From Onstottus_B arcticum (GTDB lineage: Bacteria > Acidobacteriota > Blastocatellia > UBA7656), in assembly GCA_038040485.1 (NCBI GenBank), contig JBBPIE010000011.1, positions 1 through 64,000 on the forward strand: a stretch of DNA of 64,000 nt, read 5' to 3'. Below, piece after piece: positions 25,201 to 32,722 of this stretch; the first letter of the stretch is position 1, and each line of letters begins with the position of its first letter. Under the pieces are notes generated by a model. The model searched no databases, was not told the origin of the DNA, and saw only the letters and a list, made by a program, of their open reading frames with translations. The translations under genes and the position numbers were made by a program.

Positions 25201-26638
25201 GGCACCCGATGCGTTGGCCGGTGCAATCTGGAGCAGCGAGTCCGGGCTGGTCGAGATCATTCGCGGACGGCTTGAGGGACTCGGTCCGGTGACGGCTCAA
25301 GCGCTGGCTGATTCGTTAGGCTTGAAAGTCGACTCGATTGAAACAGCTCTGGTGAGTCTCGAGGTCGAAGGCTTCGTGTTTCGCGGCCGCTTCACGCCGG
25401 GTCTTCGCGAGACCGAGTGGTGCGCGCGGAGGTTGCTTGCGCGGATTCACAGCTACACATTGAATCGATTGCGGCAGGAGATCGAGCCGGTTTCGAGCGC
25501 CGACTTCGTTAGGTTTCTGCTTGCGTGGCAGAAGCTCGGGCCGGATCACCAGGTCGAAGGACCCGACGCCGTCGTTGCTTTGATCGACCAGCTCGAAGGC
25601 TTCGAAGCGCCGGCCTCAGCATGGGAAGGCGAGATTCTCCCGGCGAGGATGGCCGACTACGATCCGGCGTGGCTCGATTCGCTTTGCTTGTCCGGGCAAG
25701 TCGTGTGGGCGCGGCTGACTGCGCCAAAGAATGGAAGTGATCGCGCCAAAGCATCGGGTCCGGTTCGCACGACCCCGATCTCGCTGGTGAACAGAAAAGA
25801 CGCGGTGCTGTGGAACTCGCTTTTTCCCGGCACTGTAAGAGAAGACGTGTCGCTCAGCTCATCCGCGCAAGCGGTCTACGACGACCTGTCGGCGCGTGGC
25901 GCGTCATTCTTTGCGGATCTCGTCGAGGGCGGCGCTCTGTTGCGCAGCCAGGTTGAAGACGCGTTGGGCGAGCTTGTAGCTTGCGGGCTCGTAACGGCCG
26001 ACAGCTTTGCCGGGATGCGGGCGTTGCTGACGCCTGCTAACAAGCGAACCAACGCGGCGAAGAAACGAGGCGGAGCGGCTTACGACATGACGAGCGCGGG
26101 CCGTTGGTCGCTGCTCGGCCGGCGCACTTCTTCCTCGGCAGATCAGGCTTCAATTGAAAAGCTTGCGCGAATCTTGCTGCGACGCTACGGCGTGGTGTTC
26201 AAACGCGTGCTTGAGCGCGAAGGGTTTCAGCTCACCTGGCGCGAGCTGTTAAAGGTCTTTCATCGCCTCGAAGCGCGAGGCGAGATTCGCGGCGGCAGGT
26301 TCGTTAGCGGGTTTTCGGGCGAGCAGTTCGCGTTGACCGAAGCGGTAGGCATGCTCCGAGCGATGCGCCGCGCGCCAACCGAGAACAGCCTTGTCTCGGT
26401 AAGCGCCGCTGATCCGTTGAATCTGGTCGGCATCATCACCCCAGGCGACAAGGTGGCCGCCTACTCGGGCAACCGCGTGCTGTATCGCGATGGCGTCCCG
26501 ATAGCAACGCTCGAGTCGGGCGAAGTGCGCTTCCTTGTGGAGCTTGATCCGGCTTCGCAATGGGCGGCGAAGAACGCGCTCCTGAGACGCAGTGTAGCTT
26601 CTCCGGCATTGCGCTCGTATCTGACAAGACCAGCCTAA
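22295..26638 (+). CDS. lhr: Lhr-type large helicase
   Basis: This 1447-residue superfamily 2 helicase has Walker A APTGSGKT (about 42-49), DEIH in LIVDEIHAMVG (about 170), SATQKP, and motif VI near LLQRVGRSGHS. The long C-terminal part (beyond about 450) carries the Lhr winged-helix and beta-barrel modules, including a region like AMWEIRWRWNTTRALAVARRRGGKKIP that marks the bacterial Lhr core. Lhr moves 3' to 5' on single-stranded DNA and unwinds RNA:DNA hybrids in repair. ATG 22295 is chosen because the family usually begins near FHPSVANWF; the open frame upstream is antisense to another gene. A strong hairpin follows the stop. Confidence 0.93.
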   Translation: MSLNLFHPSVANWFSKQFAAPTAPQERAWPSIKDRRHTLIAAPTGSGKTLSAFLAAIDDLVRLALAGSLEDATHVVYVSPLKALSNDIQKNLQEPLAGIQQELKALGLSEINIRTMVRTGDTPASERAAMTKRPPHIIVTTPESLYILLTSEGGRRMLGTARTLIVDEIHAMVGSKRGSHLALSIERLQALAGDDLVRIGLSATQKPIEEVARFLVGSANIDEDGTPNCSIVDSGHRRELDLAVEVPGSPLSAVMSGEVWDEVYDRLAQLIATHRTTLIFVNTRRMAERVARYLGERIGDENVTSHHGSLAREQRLVAEQRLKAGELRALVATASLELGIDIGDIDLVCQLGSTRAISTLLQRVGRSGHSVSGFPKGRVFPTTRDELIECAALLDSIRRGELDQLSIPEKPIDILAQQIVASVASDEWGEDELFEMIRRAYPYRRLERSEFDAVITMLRDGFATRRGRRGAYLHHDMINHRLRGRKGARLTAITSGGAIPDTADYAVVLEPTDTVIGSVNEDWAIESMSGDIFQLGNASWEILRVESGRVRVADAHGKPPSIPFWLGEAPSRTHELSAAVSRLRTELAERFAGDDNAEAAGSALAWLTDEIGLSSSAAEQIVEYLVTAKVALGVMPSQETLVIERFFDESGSQQMVIHSPFGSRLNRAWGLALRKRFCRKFNFELQAAATEDAIVLSLGATHSFALDEVFRYLRASSVRDLLIQALLAAPMWEIRWRWNTTRALAVARRRGGKKIPAQLQRMDADDLLSAVFPDQLACAENLTSGYREIPDHPLVKQTVRDCLEEAMDIEGLEALLASIERGEKTLIARDVVEASPLAQEILNARPYAFLDDAPLEERRTRAVFQRRWLDPETASDLGALDLGAIERVREEVWPQVDRADELHDALVEIGFITPAEGRDWEQYLHELSADRRAAVYHTSPGGPRLWVAAERLPQLNAIFADSKTEPLIVAPDALAGAIWSSESGLVEIIRGRLEGLGPVTAQALADSLGLKVDSIETALVSLEVEGFVFRGRFTPGLRETEWCARRLLARIHSYTLNRLRQEIEPVSSADFVRFLLAWQKLGPDHQVEGPDAVVALIDQLEGFEAPASAWEGEILPARMADYDPAWLDSLCLSGQVVWARLTAPKNGSDRAKASGPVRTTPISLVNRKDAVLWNSLFPGTVREDVSLSSSAQAVYDDLSARGASFFADLVEGGALLRSQVEDALGELVACGLVTADSFAGMRALLTPANKRTNAAKKRGGAAYDMTSAGRWSLLGRRTSSSADQASIEKLARILLRRYGVVFKRVLEREGFQLTWRELLKVFHRLEARGEIRGGRFVSGFSGEQFALTEAVGMLRAMRRAPTENSLVSVSAADPLNLVGIITPGDKVAAYSGNRVLYRDGVPIATLESGEVRFLVELDPASQWAAKNALLRRSVASPALRSYLTRPA

Positions 26639-26664
26639 GGAACGGAGCCTCCGAAAAGAAAACG

Positions 26665-26690
26665 GGCTGGCGAGTTTGACCCCGCCAGCC
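26665..26690. terminator. Bidirectional terminator between lhr and the AAA ATPase gene
   Basis: A perfect 8-bp stem GGCTGGCG / CGCCAGCC with a 10-nt loop lies in the 79-nt space between the two convergent stops. An A-rich tract precedes it and a T-containing tract follows. Confidence 0.7.
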
Positions 26691-26717
26691 TTGAAGTTTG
26701 CCATGTGTGAACTTTAA

Positions 26718-27848
26718 CTATGCGGCTATGCGCGGACGGCTCCGCGTACTCGGCAACAATCGGGCAGAGTCGGCCGCTGCGGCTGCTTTCACGTCTTCGG
26801 CGTCGTCGCGGAAGAACTCAAGCCTCTGAGCCTCGGCATCGAGGTCGATTACTATCACGTCTCCAAGCCGCGCTTGTCGTGTTGCCGACAAGTTCGCCAG
26901 CGGGTTGACGACGAACCTTTCGATCGCGCGCTTCAAATGACGCGCGCCGTAGCGATACTCGATCCCCTCGCTCAACAAGAAGTCTTTTGCCTCGGGTGCG
27001 AGCGTGAACGTGAACCGCTCGCCCGCTCCTTCTTCGATCCTTACCTGCACCGCCTTCAGTTCTAGTTCGAGTATCTCTTGAAGCTGCTCGTGCCTCAGGC
27101 TGCGAAACACCACCACCTTGTCGACCCGGTTCATGAACTCGGGCGAGAACTTCCGCCTCGCCGCTTCTGACGCAGTGCGATAAATCTTCTGGTCCAGGTC
27201 ATCGACGCCCATCCTTCCGCCCTTTGCCGGCGCGAAGCCGATCGAGCCTGTGATCAACTCGCTCATCTCCTTGGCGCCGAGGTTCGACGTCATGAAGATC
27301 ATCGTTTGCGAGAAGTCGACGCGGCGGTTGTCGCCAAGCGTCAACGTTGCTTTGTCCAACACGCCCAACAGCAACTGCCAGAGCGAGTCGGACGCCTTCT
27401 CGATCTCGTCAAACAACACGAAAGTAAACGGGTCGCGATCCGTGCGATTTTTTTCGAGGCTCTCTTGAGTGAGCAGCGGCGTGGTTTCTCGATGCCCCAG
27501 ATAGCCCGGAGGGGATCCGATCAGCTTGGCGATCTCATGCGAGTGCTGAAACTCGGCGCAGTCGATCTTTATCACCGCGTTGCGATCGCCGAACAGGATT
27601 TCGGCGGCCGCTTCGACTACGTGAGTCTTACCCGAGCCGGTTGGACCCAGAAACAACATCGTGCCAAGCGGGCGCCCGGGCGAGGTCATACCCGCCTGAA
27701 AGACCTGATACAACGAGGTGATGCTCCGAATCGCACGGTCCTGCCCGATTACCCGCGCGCGAAGCCCCGCTTCAAACTCCTGAGCAATGGGACTTTTCGA
27801 TTCTGTGTTGAGCGGCACCAACTTTCTTGCTCTTGCGTTGCTAGCCAT
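26718..27848 (-). CDS. ClpA/B-like AAA+ ATPase
   Basis: This 376-residue ATPase has one AAA+ module of the second-domain ClpA/ClpB type: RVIGQDRAIRSI (about 30-42), Walker A GPTGSGKT (about 68-75), FVLFDEIEKA (Walker B), MTSNLGA (sensor 1) and the D2-small domain GARHLKRAIERFV. It lacks the N domain and first AAA domain of ClpB. The GSPPGYLGH pore loop is present. It may be a stand-alone unfoldase or remodeler. ATG 27848 removes a 24-residue Arg-rich extension. No ClpP-binding tripeptide was identified. Confidence 0.88.
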   Translation of the reverse strand: MASNARARKLVPLNTESKSPIAQEFEAGLRARVIGQDRAIRSITSLYQVFQAGMTSPGRPLGTMLFLGPTGSGKTHVVEAAAEILFGDRNAVIKIDCAEFQHSHEIAKLIGSPPGYLGHRETTPLLTQESLEKNRTDRDPFTFVLFDEIEKASDSLWQLLLGVLDKATLTLGDNRRVDFSQTMIFMTSNLGAKEMSELITGSIGFAPAKGGRMGVDDLDQKIYRTASEAARRKFSPEFMNRVDKVVVFRSLRHEQLQEILELELKAVQVRIEEGAGERFTFTLAPEAKDFLLSEGIEYRYGARHLKRAIERFVVNPLANLSATRQARLGDVIVIDLDAEAQRLEFFRDDAEDVKAAAAADSARLLPSTRSRPRIAA

Positions 27849-28472
27849 CTTCAAGCCTTCTTTCCGCGCCCTTTGTTCTCCTCGGAAATTCTGCTCTGTT
27901 TCTCTCCAGGTTGACTTCATAGGATCGCCAACTCAGTTTGTGTTTTTCAACGCCCTTCTTCCCTGTCTGCTGATACCCGATCAGGGATTCCAGCGTCGTT
28001 TTCAGCAACTTTGATGCCTGCTTCCGGGTTGCCGTTGCAGTCTCCTCGGCACTCCTGTCAAACGAATGAACGGCTTCCAAAAACTTCCCTTGCAGCAATG
28101 CTTAATCTTTCGCTCCTTCAACCATCGCTCTCGGTTACGCCCGGCGCAGCGTGTAACACAAACTGACATCTCCGCTTGCGGGCTTTTAACAAAACATGTC
28201 AGGCGGCTATACCGGATACAGCCAATGCACTTCAAAAACGTCGAGGAACCGCGTACAACACCCTCTCGAGTTGGTACCCCCGAGAGCGTCCAGGTTTATT
28301 CCCGGCACGTGTCTACAGAGGGCCGGGCCATCGGCTTGATACGTCGCCGGTTTGCGTCTTCAGTGCACGAATAGCTACACGCCAGCTCGCGTTCAGAGCG
28401 GACCGATCTACACTATCGATGTGCGATGCGCTATCATTGCGCGGTTCTTGTCAGACGACGTGGGAGGAAAGA
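27849..28472. other. Gene-poor stretch between AAA ATPase and SDR genes
   Basis: Several short frames occur, none convincing. A minus-strand frame 27841-28098 (TTG start, 85 residues, helical) overlaps the ATPase start by 8 nt and is the best candidate for a small gene. Composition is less GC-rich than coding DNA nearby. A GGGAGGAAAGA site just before 28473 serves the SDR gene. Confidence 0.5.
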
Positions 28473-29252
28473 ATGAAGCTCGAGGGAAGAGTATCTATCG
28501 TGACCGGAGGCGGGCGAGGCATCGGGCTGGCCATTGCGCTAAGTTTTGCCGCGGAAGGCTCGGCAGTTGTAGTTTCCGGGACAAGCAAAGACGCGTTGGA
28601 TGACGCGGCTGAAAGAATCCGCCGGCAAGGAGGCCGAGCACTGTCACTGGTCGCCGATGTCGCCGACGAGGCTCACGTACGAGGGCTGGTTGAAGCTACA
28701 ATCGGCGAGTTTGGACAGATCGACATACTTGTCAACAACGCCGGCATAGCCGGACCAACCGCGCTTGTCACAGACGTCAATCTCGAAGACTGGGAGCGCA
28801 CGATGGGGGTGAACCTGACAGGCGCCTTCCTGTGCGCTAAGCACGCGCTTCCGCATATGATCAAGCGGCGAAGCGGCCGCATCATTAATATCACTTCCGT
28901 AGCCGGGCTCAAGGGCTATGCCTGGCGCAGCCCGTATTGCGCGTCGAAGTGGGGAATGATCGGCTTGACCCGGACGATTGCCGAAGAGGCAGGGCGCTAC
29001 GACATCACTTGCAACGCGATCGCTCCCGGACCGATAAGCGGCCCGCGAATCGAACAAGTCATCAGGAGCCGCGCCGAACAGATGAATCGCACCTACGAAG
29101 AAGTCGAGTCGGACTACGTCGGGCCGACCGCGCTCAAACGAATGGCCGAAGAATCCGACATCGCGGCGATGGCATTGTTTCTCGCTTCAGATGAAGGCCG
29201 CAACCTCACCGGTGAGACTCTGAACATCTCGGCCGGCTATAAGCTTTCGTGA
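28473..29252 (+). CDS. SDR family oxidoreductase
   Basis: The 259-residue classical short-chain dehydrogenase has the cofactor motif TGGGRGIG (11-18), NNAGIAG (about 88-94), the catalytic Ser in ITSVAG, and Tyr-x3-Lys in YCASK (about 153-157). Asn in the active-site tetrad and the C-terminal GETLNISAGYKLS are also typical. The fold prefers NAD(P)H; the residue after beta-2 (VSGTSKD) suggests NADP but this is not certain. The substrate is unknown (often a 3-oxoacyl or sugar ketone). The ATG is supported by GGAGGA 6 nt upstream. Confidence 0.92.
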   Translation: MKLEGRVSIVTGGGRGIGLAIALSFAAEGSAVVVSGTSKDALDDAAERIRRQGGRALSLVADVADEAHVRGLVEATIGEFGQIDILVNNAGIAGPTALVTDVNLEDWERTMGVNLTGAFLCAKHALPHMIKRRSGRIINITSVAGLKGYAWRSPYCASKWGMIGLTRTIAEEAGRYDITCNAIAPGPISGPRIEQVIRSRAEQMNRTYEEVESDYVGPTALKRMAEESDIAAMALFLASDEGRNLTGETLNISAGYKLS

Positions 29253-29438
29253 AACAACCGGCGAGGCCTTTTTTGCTCAGGACACAAGGCGCGTTTCAAT
29301 CCGGTCGCGAACAATCTCGACGAGCTTGCCTGTGTTTTTTCGATGACGCGTCGCGACCACTGCAGCCTGAAGCAAGTCATCGATTGTTTCCCCATCGATC
29401 AAGTACTCGGCTACTGTGCTCCGCACTTTACTTTGCTT

Positions 29439-30179
29439 ATGCCCAGATCAGAAAAACTCGATCTCAAAGAACACATCAGGTCAAAAGAGAAGAAGCAGCG
29501 GTACGTCAACCGACTGTTTGAAACGATCGCACCGCGCTATGACTTCTTCACAAAGTTCATGTCCTTCGGCATGGACCAGGGCTGGAAGCTAGCGCTCGTT
29601 GAGATGGCGGCCCTCACGGGAGGCGAGACTGCTCTCGATCTGGCGTGCGGAACCGGTGATATCACGTTCGCCTTGGCGAGCCGTCTGTCAACCGGCCGTG
29701 CAGAAGGCCTCGACATAACGCAAGCCATGCTCGACATCGCCGAGAGCAAGCGCCGCGAGGCGCACGTCGAGAACGTGAGTTTTCATCGAGGCGACATCAT
29801 GAGCCTGCCCTTTGCAGACCAGGCCTTCGACTGCGTGACTGGCGGCTACGCGCTTCGCAACGTGCCGGACATCGCAGACGCTCTCGCGGAAATCTTTCGC
29901 GTGCTCAAGCCCGGCGGCCGCTTTCTCTCGCTCGATTTCGGCCATCCGGGCAACGTGTCTTATCGTCGGCTCTACCTGAACTACTTGATTGTGGTCGGGT
30001 CGGCTGTGGGACTCGCAATGCATGGCGACGCGGATACATATCGCTACATTCCTGAATCATTGAAGCGTTATCCGGGTCAGCGCGGCGTGCGAGAAATGAT
30101 GGAGCGCGCGGGATTTGTTGAGACAGGCTTTCGCGAGTTCGGTGGCGGAATCATGGCTATCAACTACGGAAGGAAGAAG

Positions 30180-30182
<3 letters not shown>
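29439..30182 (+). CDS. UbiE/MenG-type methyltransferase
   Basis: The 247-residue class I methyltransferase matches the UbiE/COQ5 family: RYVNRLFETIAPRYDFFTKFMSFGMDQGWK, AdoMet motif LDLACGTGDI, then LDITQAMLDIAE, DCVTGGYALRNVPD and LKPGGRFLSLDFG. It would methylate a menaquinone or ubiquinone precursor; Acidobacteriota use menaquinone, so MenG is the better guess. ATG 29439 is chosen to begin just ahead of the conserved KEKKQRYV. The stop codon TAG is itself the first bases of the palindromic repeat that follows. Confidence 0.88.
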
Positions 30183-30330
<148 letters not shown>

Positions 30331-30335
30331 GCTAC

Positions 30336-31313
30336 TCACCAGTGCAGCACGATCTTTCCAACGGCCTTTCGCGACGCAAGATGCTTCATCGCGTCCGCGG
30401 CGCGTTCCATCTGATAGCGCGCTCCAATGACTGGTTTGAGCTTGCCTGTCTCATACAAGCCGAACAACTCCTTCCAGACTTGATTGATCATTTGCGGGTT
30501 CTGCTGCCGGTAAGCGCCCCAGTGCAAGCCAACCACGCTGTAGTTCTTGATCAGGATGTGATTGGAAGCGAACACCGGAAACTTGCCGCTGGTAAAGCCG
30601 ACCACCAGCAAGCGCCCTTCGAACGCGATGCACTTCGTGCTGCGCTCGCCGACTTCGCCGCCCACCGGATCGTAGATGATATCGGCGCCCCGCCCGCCAG
30701 TCTCGCGCTTGACCACGTCGACGAAGTCCTCGGTTTGATAGTTGAGCGCGATGTCCGCTCCGCTGTCGCGAATCACCTGGAGCTTGTCATCCGAGCCGGC
30801 GGTTCCGATGATCTTGCCGGCTCCAAGCGCTCGCGCGATTTGCACTGCCGAAAGCCCAACGCCTCCCGCGGCCGAATGAACAAGCACCGTCTCACCCTTC
30901 TGCAAGCCGGCGCGATACGCAAGCCCGAAATACGAAGTCTGATAGACAAGCGCGAAGCTCGCTGCTTCATCGTCGGTCATCGAATCGGGAATCGCCTGAA
31001 CGGCTGCGGCCTCGGCCACGGCGTACTCGGCGAAGCCTCCAAACGGCATCTGAGCCAGCACTCGTTGTCCAACCTTGAGCCCCTCGACGGCGCTGCCAAG
31101 CTTCTCGATCGGGCCGGCGACTTCAAGACCGGGCGTGAACGGAAGCGGCGGCTTGAACTGGTACTTGCCGGCGATCAGCAGAATGTCCGGAAAGTTGAGC
31201 GCTGCCGATTGAACTTTGACGAGCACCTGGTTATCGCTCGGTTCGGGAACTGGAACTTCGTCGATCACCAACCCGTCCGGCTCACACCACTCGTGAGCGC
31301 GTATCGCTTTCAT
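30336..31313 (-). CDS. NADPH:quinone oxidoreductase-like MDR enzyme
   Basis: The 325-residue medium-chain dehydrogenase/reductase has the quinone oxidoreductase features: N-terminal GroES-like part (PEPSDNQVLVKVQSAALNFPD), FTPGLEVAGPIE, then the Rossmann motif VHSAAGGVGLSAVQIARALGA (about 145-165). Zinc ligands are absent, as in QOR/zeta-crystallin enzymes. It would transfer hydride from NADPH to quinones or enones. It converges with the UbiE gene across the palindromic element. Confidence 0.92.
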   Translation of the reverse strand: MKAIRAHEWCEPDGLVIDEVPVPEPSDNQVLVKVQSAALNFPDILLIAGKYQFKPPLPFTPGLEVAGPIEKLGSAVEGLKVGQRVLAQMPFGGFAEYAVAEAAAVQAIPDSMTDDEAASFALVYQTSYFGLAYRAGLQKGETVLVHSAAGGVGLSAVQIARALGAGKIIGTAGSDDKLQVIRDSGADIALNYQTEDFVDVVKRETGGRGADIIYDPVGGEVGERSTKCIAFEGRLLVVGFTSGKFPVFASNHILIKNYSVVGLHWGAYRQQNPQMINQVWKELFGLYETGKLKPVIGARYQMERAADAMKHLASRKAVGKIVLHW

Positions 31314-31371
31314 CTATTCACCTCGTTTCAAAAATGTCGCGTCATCGTATAGAAAGAAGCGGCACAAGTAC

Positions 31372-31505
31372 AAGCCCGCTTGTGCCTTGAGTACACGCCC
31401 GCTTGCGCCCTGAGTACACGCCCGCTTGCGCCCTGAGTACACGCCCGCTTGCGCCCTGGGTACACGCCCGCTTGCGCCCTGGGTACACGCCCGCTTGCGC
31501 CCTGG
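31372..31505. repeat. 23-bp tandem repeat
   Basis: About five to six head-to-tail copies of a 23-bp unit containing TACACGCCCGCTTGCGCC with small variations (GAGTAC or GGGTAC joints). It begins just upstream of the MDR gene (58 nt before its start) and runs into the larger palindromic array. Confidence 0.8.
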
Positions 31506-31537
31506 GATTCGCGCAGTCTCGCGCGCGCGTAAGGTTC

Positions 31538-31975
31538 TGCTGGCCGCGTAGCGGTCTCCTATCGATAGCACCGGCACAACGAGCATGATCTTGGCCGCGT
31601 AGCGGCTACCTGAGCGTTACGGCACGTTCTATCCGGTCTGAGCAGAACCATCGACAGGTAGCCGCTACGCGNNNNNNNNNNNNNNNNNNNNNNNNNNNNN
31701 NNNNNNNNNNNNNNNNNNNNNNNNNNNNNNNNNNNNNNNNNNNNNNNNNNNNNNNNNNNNNNNNNNNNNNNGCCCGGCGCAAAGCTGGCGTTGTCGGCTA
31801 TCGATAGGTAGCCGCTATGCGGCCCGACGTGGGGTGGGCACCTTCGGCTATCGATAGGTAACCGCTACGCGGCCCGGCGCAAAGCTGGCGTTGTCGGCTA
31901 TCGATAGGTAGCCGCTATGCGGCCCGGAGTGGGCTGGCGTTGTCGGCTATCGATAGGTAGCCGCTATGCGGCACC
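31538..31975. repeat. About 50-bp tandem array with palindromes
   Basis: Units contain CTATCGATAGGTAGCCGCTA followed by GCGGCCCG; four nearly intact head-to-tail copies lie after the gap (31772-31975). The element matches that at 1-184. The units lack unique spacers, so it is not a CRISPR array. The assembly gap falls inside it, so the true length is unknown. Confidence 0.8.
31672..31771. other. Assembly gap (100 N)
   Basis: Exactly 100 N join two contigs within the palindromic tandem array. The order and distance of the two sides depend on scaffolding. Confidence 0.99.
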
Positions 31976-31993
31976 GGATGCAAACGCTGCTGT

Positions 31994-32707
31994 TCATCCG
32001 CGTCGAGCGCGTGGCTTTGCCGAAACGCTCTCCTGATAGAACCGGCAATCGAGCCTAAGCGGACACGACGCGCACAACGGCTCCGATCTCTTACACAACT
32101 CTTGTCCGTGACGACGCAACAACTGGTGAGCTTCAATCAGCCAGTCGAAATCTTTCTTCAATTCCGCTTCGACCGCTTCCTGAACCGAGCGATAAGTCGC
32201 CGAGTAGTTCTTTCGCTCTTCGCCGTAGCCCAGCCGCAGCAACACTCGCAATCCGTTCGACTCAAGCGCAAGCACAGGCAACGTTCGCGTGAAGAGTAAT
32301 ATCTTCTCAGCGCCTGGATCGGCTATGCTGGGAAACTTCTTGAGCGCGCGCTTTGCTTTCGGCACCGGCAGATCGAGAACGGATTTCAGGTCGCCGTCGA
32401 ACTCCTGAAGCGTAATGTTCGCGATTCGTCTTAGCTTCTCGACTCGCCCGGCTGGAAGCATTCCACCCAGACGAGCAACCTCCATCAGCTTTTCGTCGTG
32501 AGCCGTTACGATATCGACCGGCGAAAGGCCAACTCGATCGCGCAGCAATTCGAAAGCTTCCTCCCGTTGCTCGTCGCCGACCAGGTACGCGACGTTTTCC
32601 AGAAGGATCATCTCAAAAGGATCGGTAGTCTTCGGCGGATTAGGCGAGCCGTAAAAGGCTTGCAGCTTTGCGATGATCTTCTGAAATGGCTTTCGCGGTT
32701 TTGACAC
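31994..32707 (-). CDS. Endonuclease III-like HhH-GPD protein
   Basis: The 237-residue protein has the endonuclease III layout and the C-terminal iron-sulphur motif C-x6-C-x2-C-x5-C (CKRSEPLCASCPLRLDC). In the helix-hairpin-helix the usual LPGVGRKT is replaced by FPSIADPGAEK, and the VDTHV catalytic Asp region by ALESNGLRVL. The lyase Lys and the Asp may therefore be missing or shifted. It may be a divergent or inactive glycosylase. It lies 15 nt after ligA on the same strand, linking it to the repair operon. Confidence 0.8.
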   Translation of the reverse strand: MSKPRKPFQKIIAKLQAFYGSPNPPKTTDPFEMILLENVAYLVGDEQREEAFELLRDRVGLSPVDIVTAHDEKLMEVARLGGMLPAGRVEKLRRIANITLQEFDGDLKSVLDLPVPKAKRALKKFPSIADPGAEKILLFTRTLPVLALESNGLRVLLRLGYGEERKNYSATYRSVQEAVEAELKKDFDWLIEAHQLLRRHGQELCKRSEPLCASCPLRLDCRFYQESVSAKPRARRG

Positions 32708-32722
32708 TTGCGTCTCGGGCGG

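Noticed and set aside
28176..28472. N-terminal extension of the SDR protein
   Set aside because: The conserved SDR start and a good ribosome site are at 28473; the upstream part has no homology.
31772..31975. Possible CRISPR array
   Set aside because: The units are whole repeats of about 50 bp without unique spacers, no cas genes are nearby, and the element also occurs singly elsewhere.
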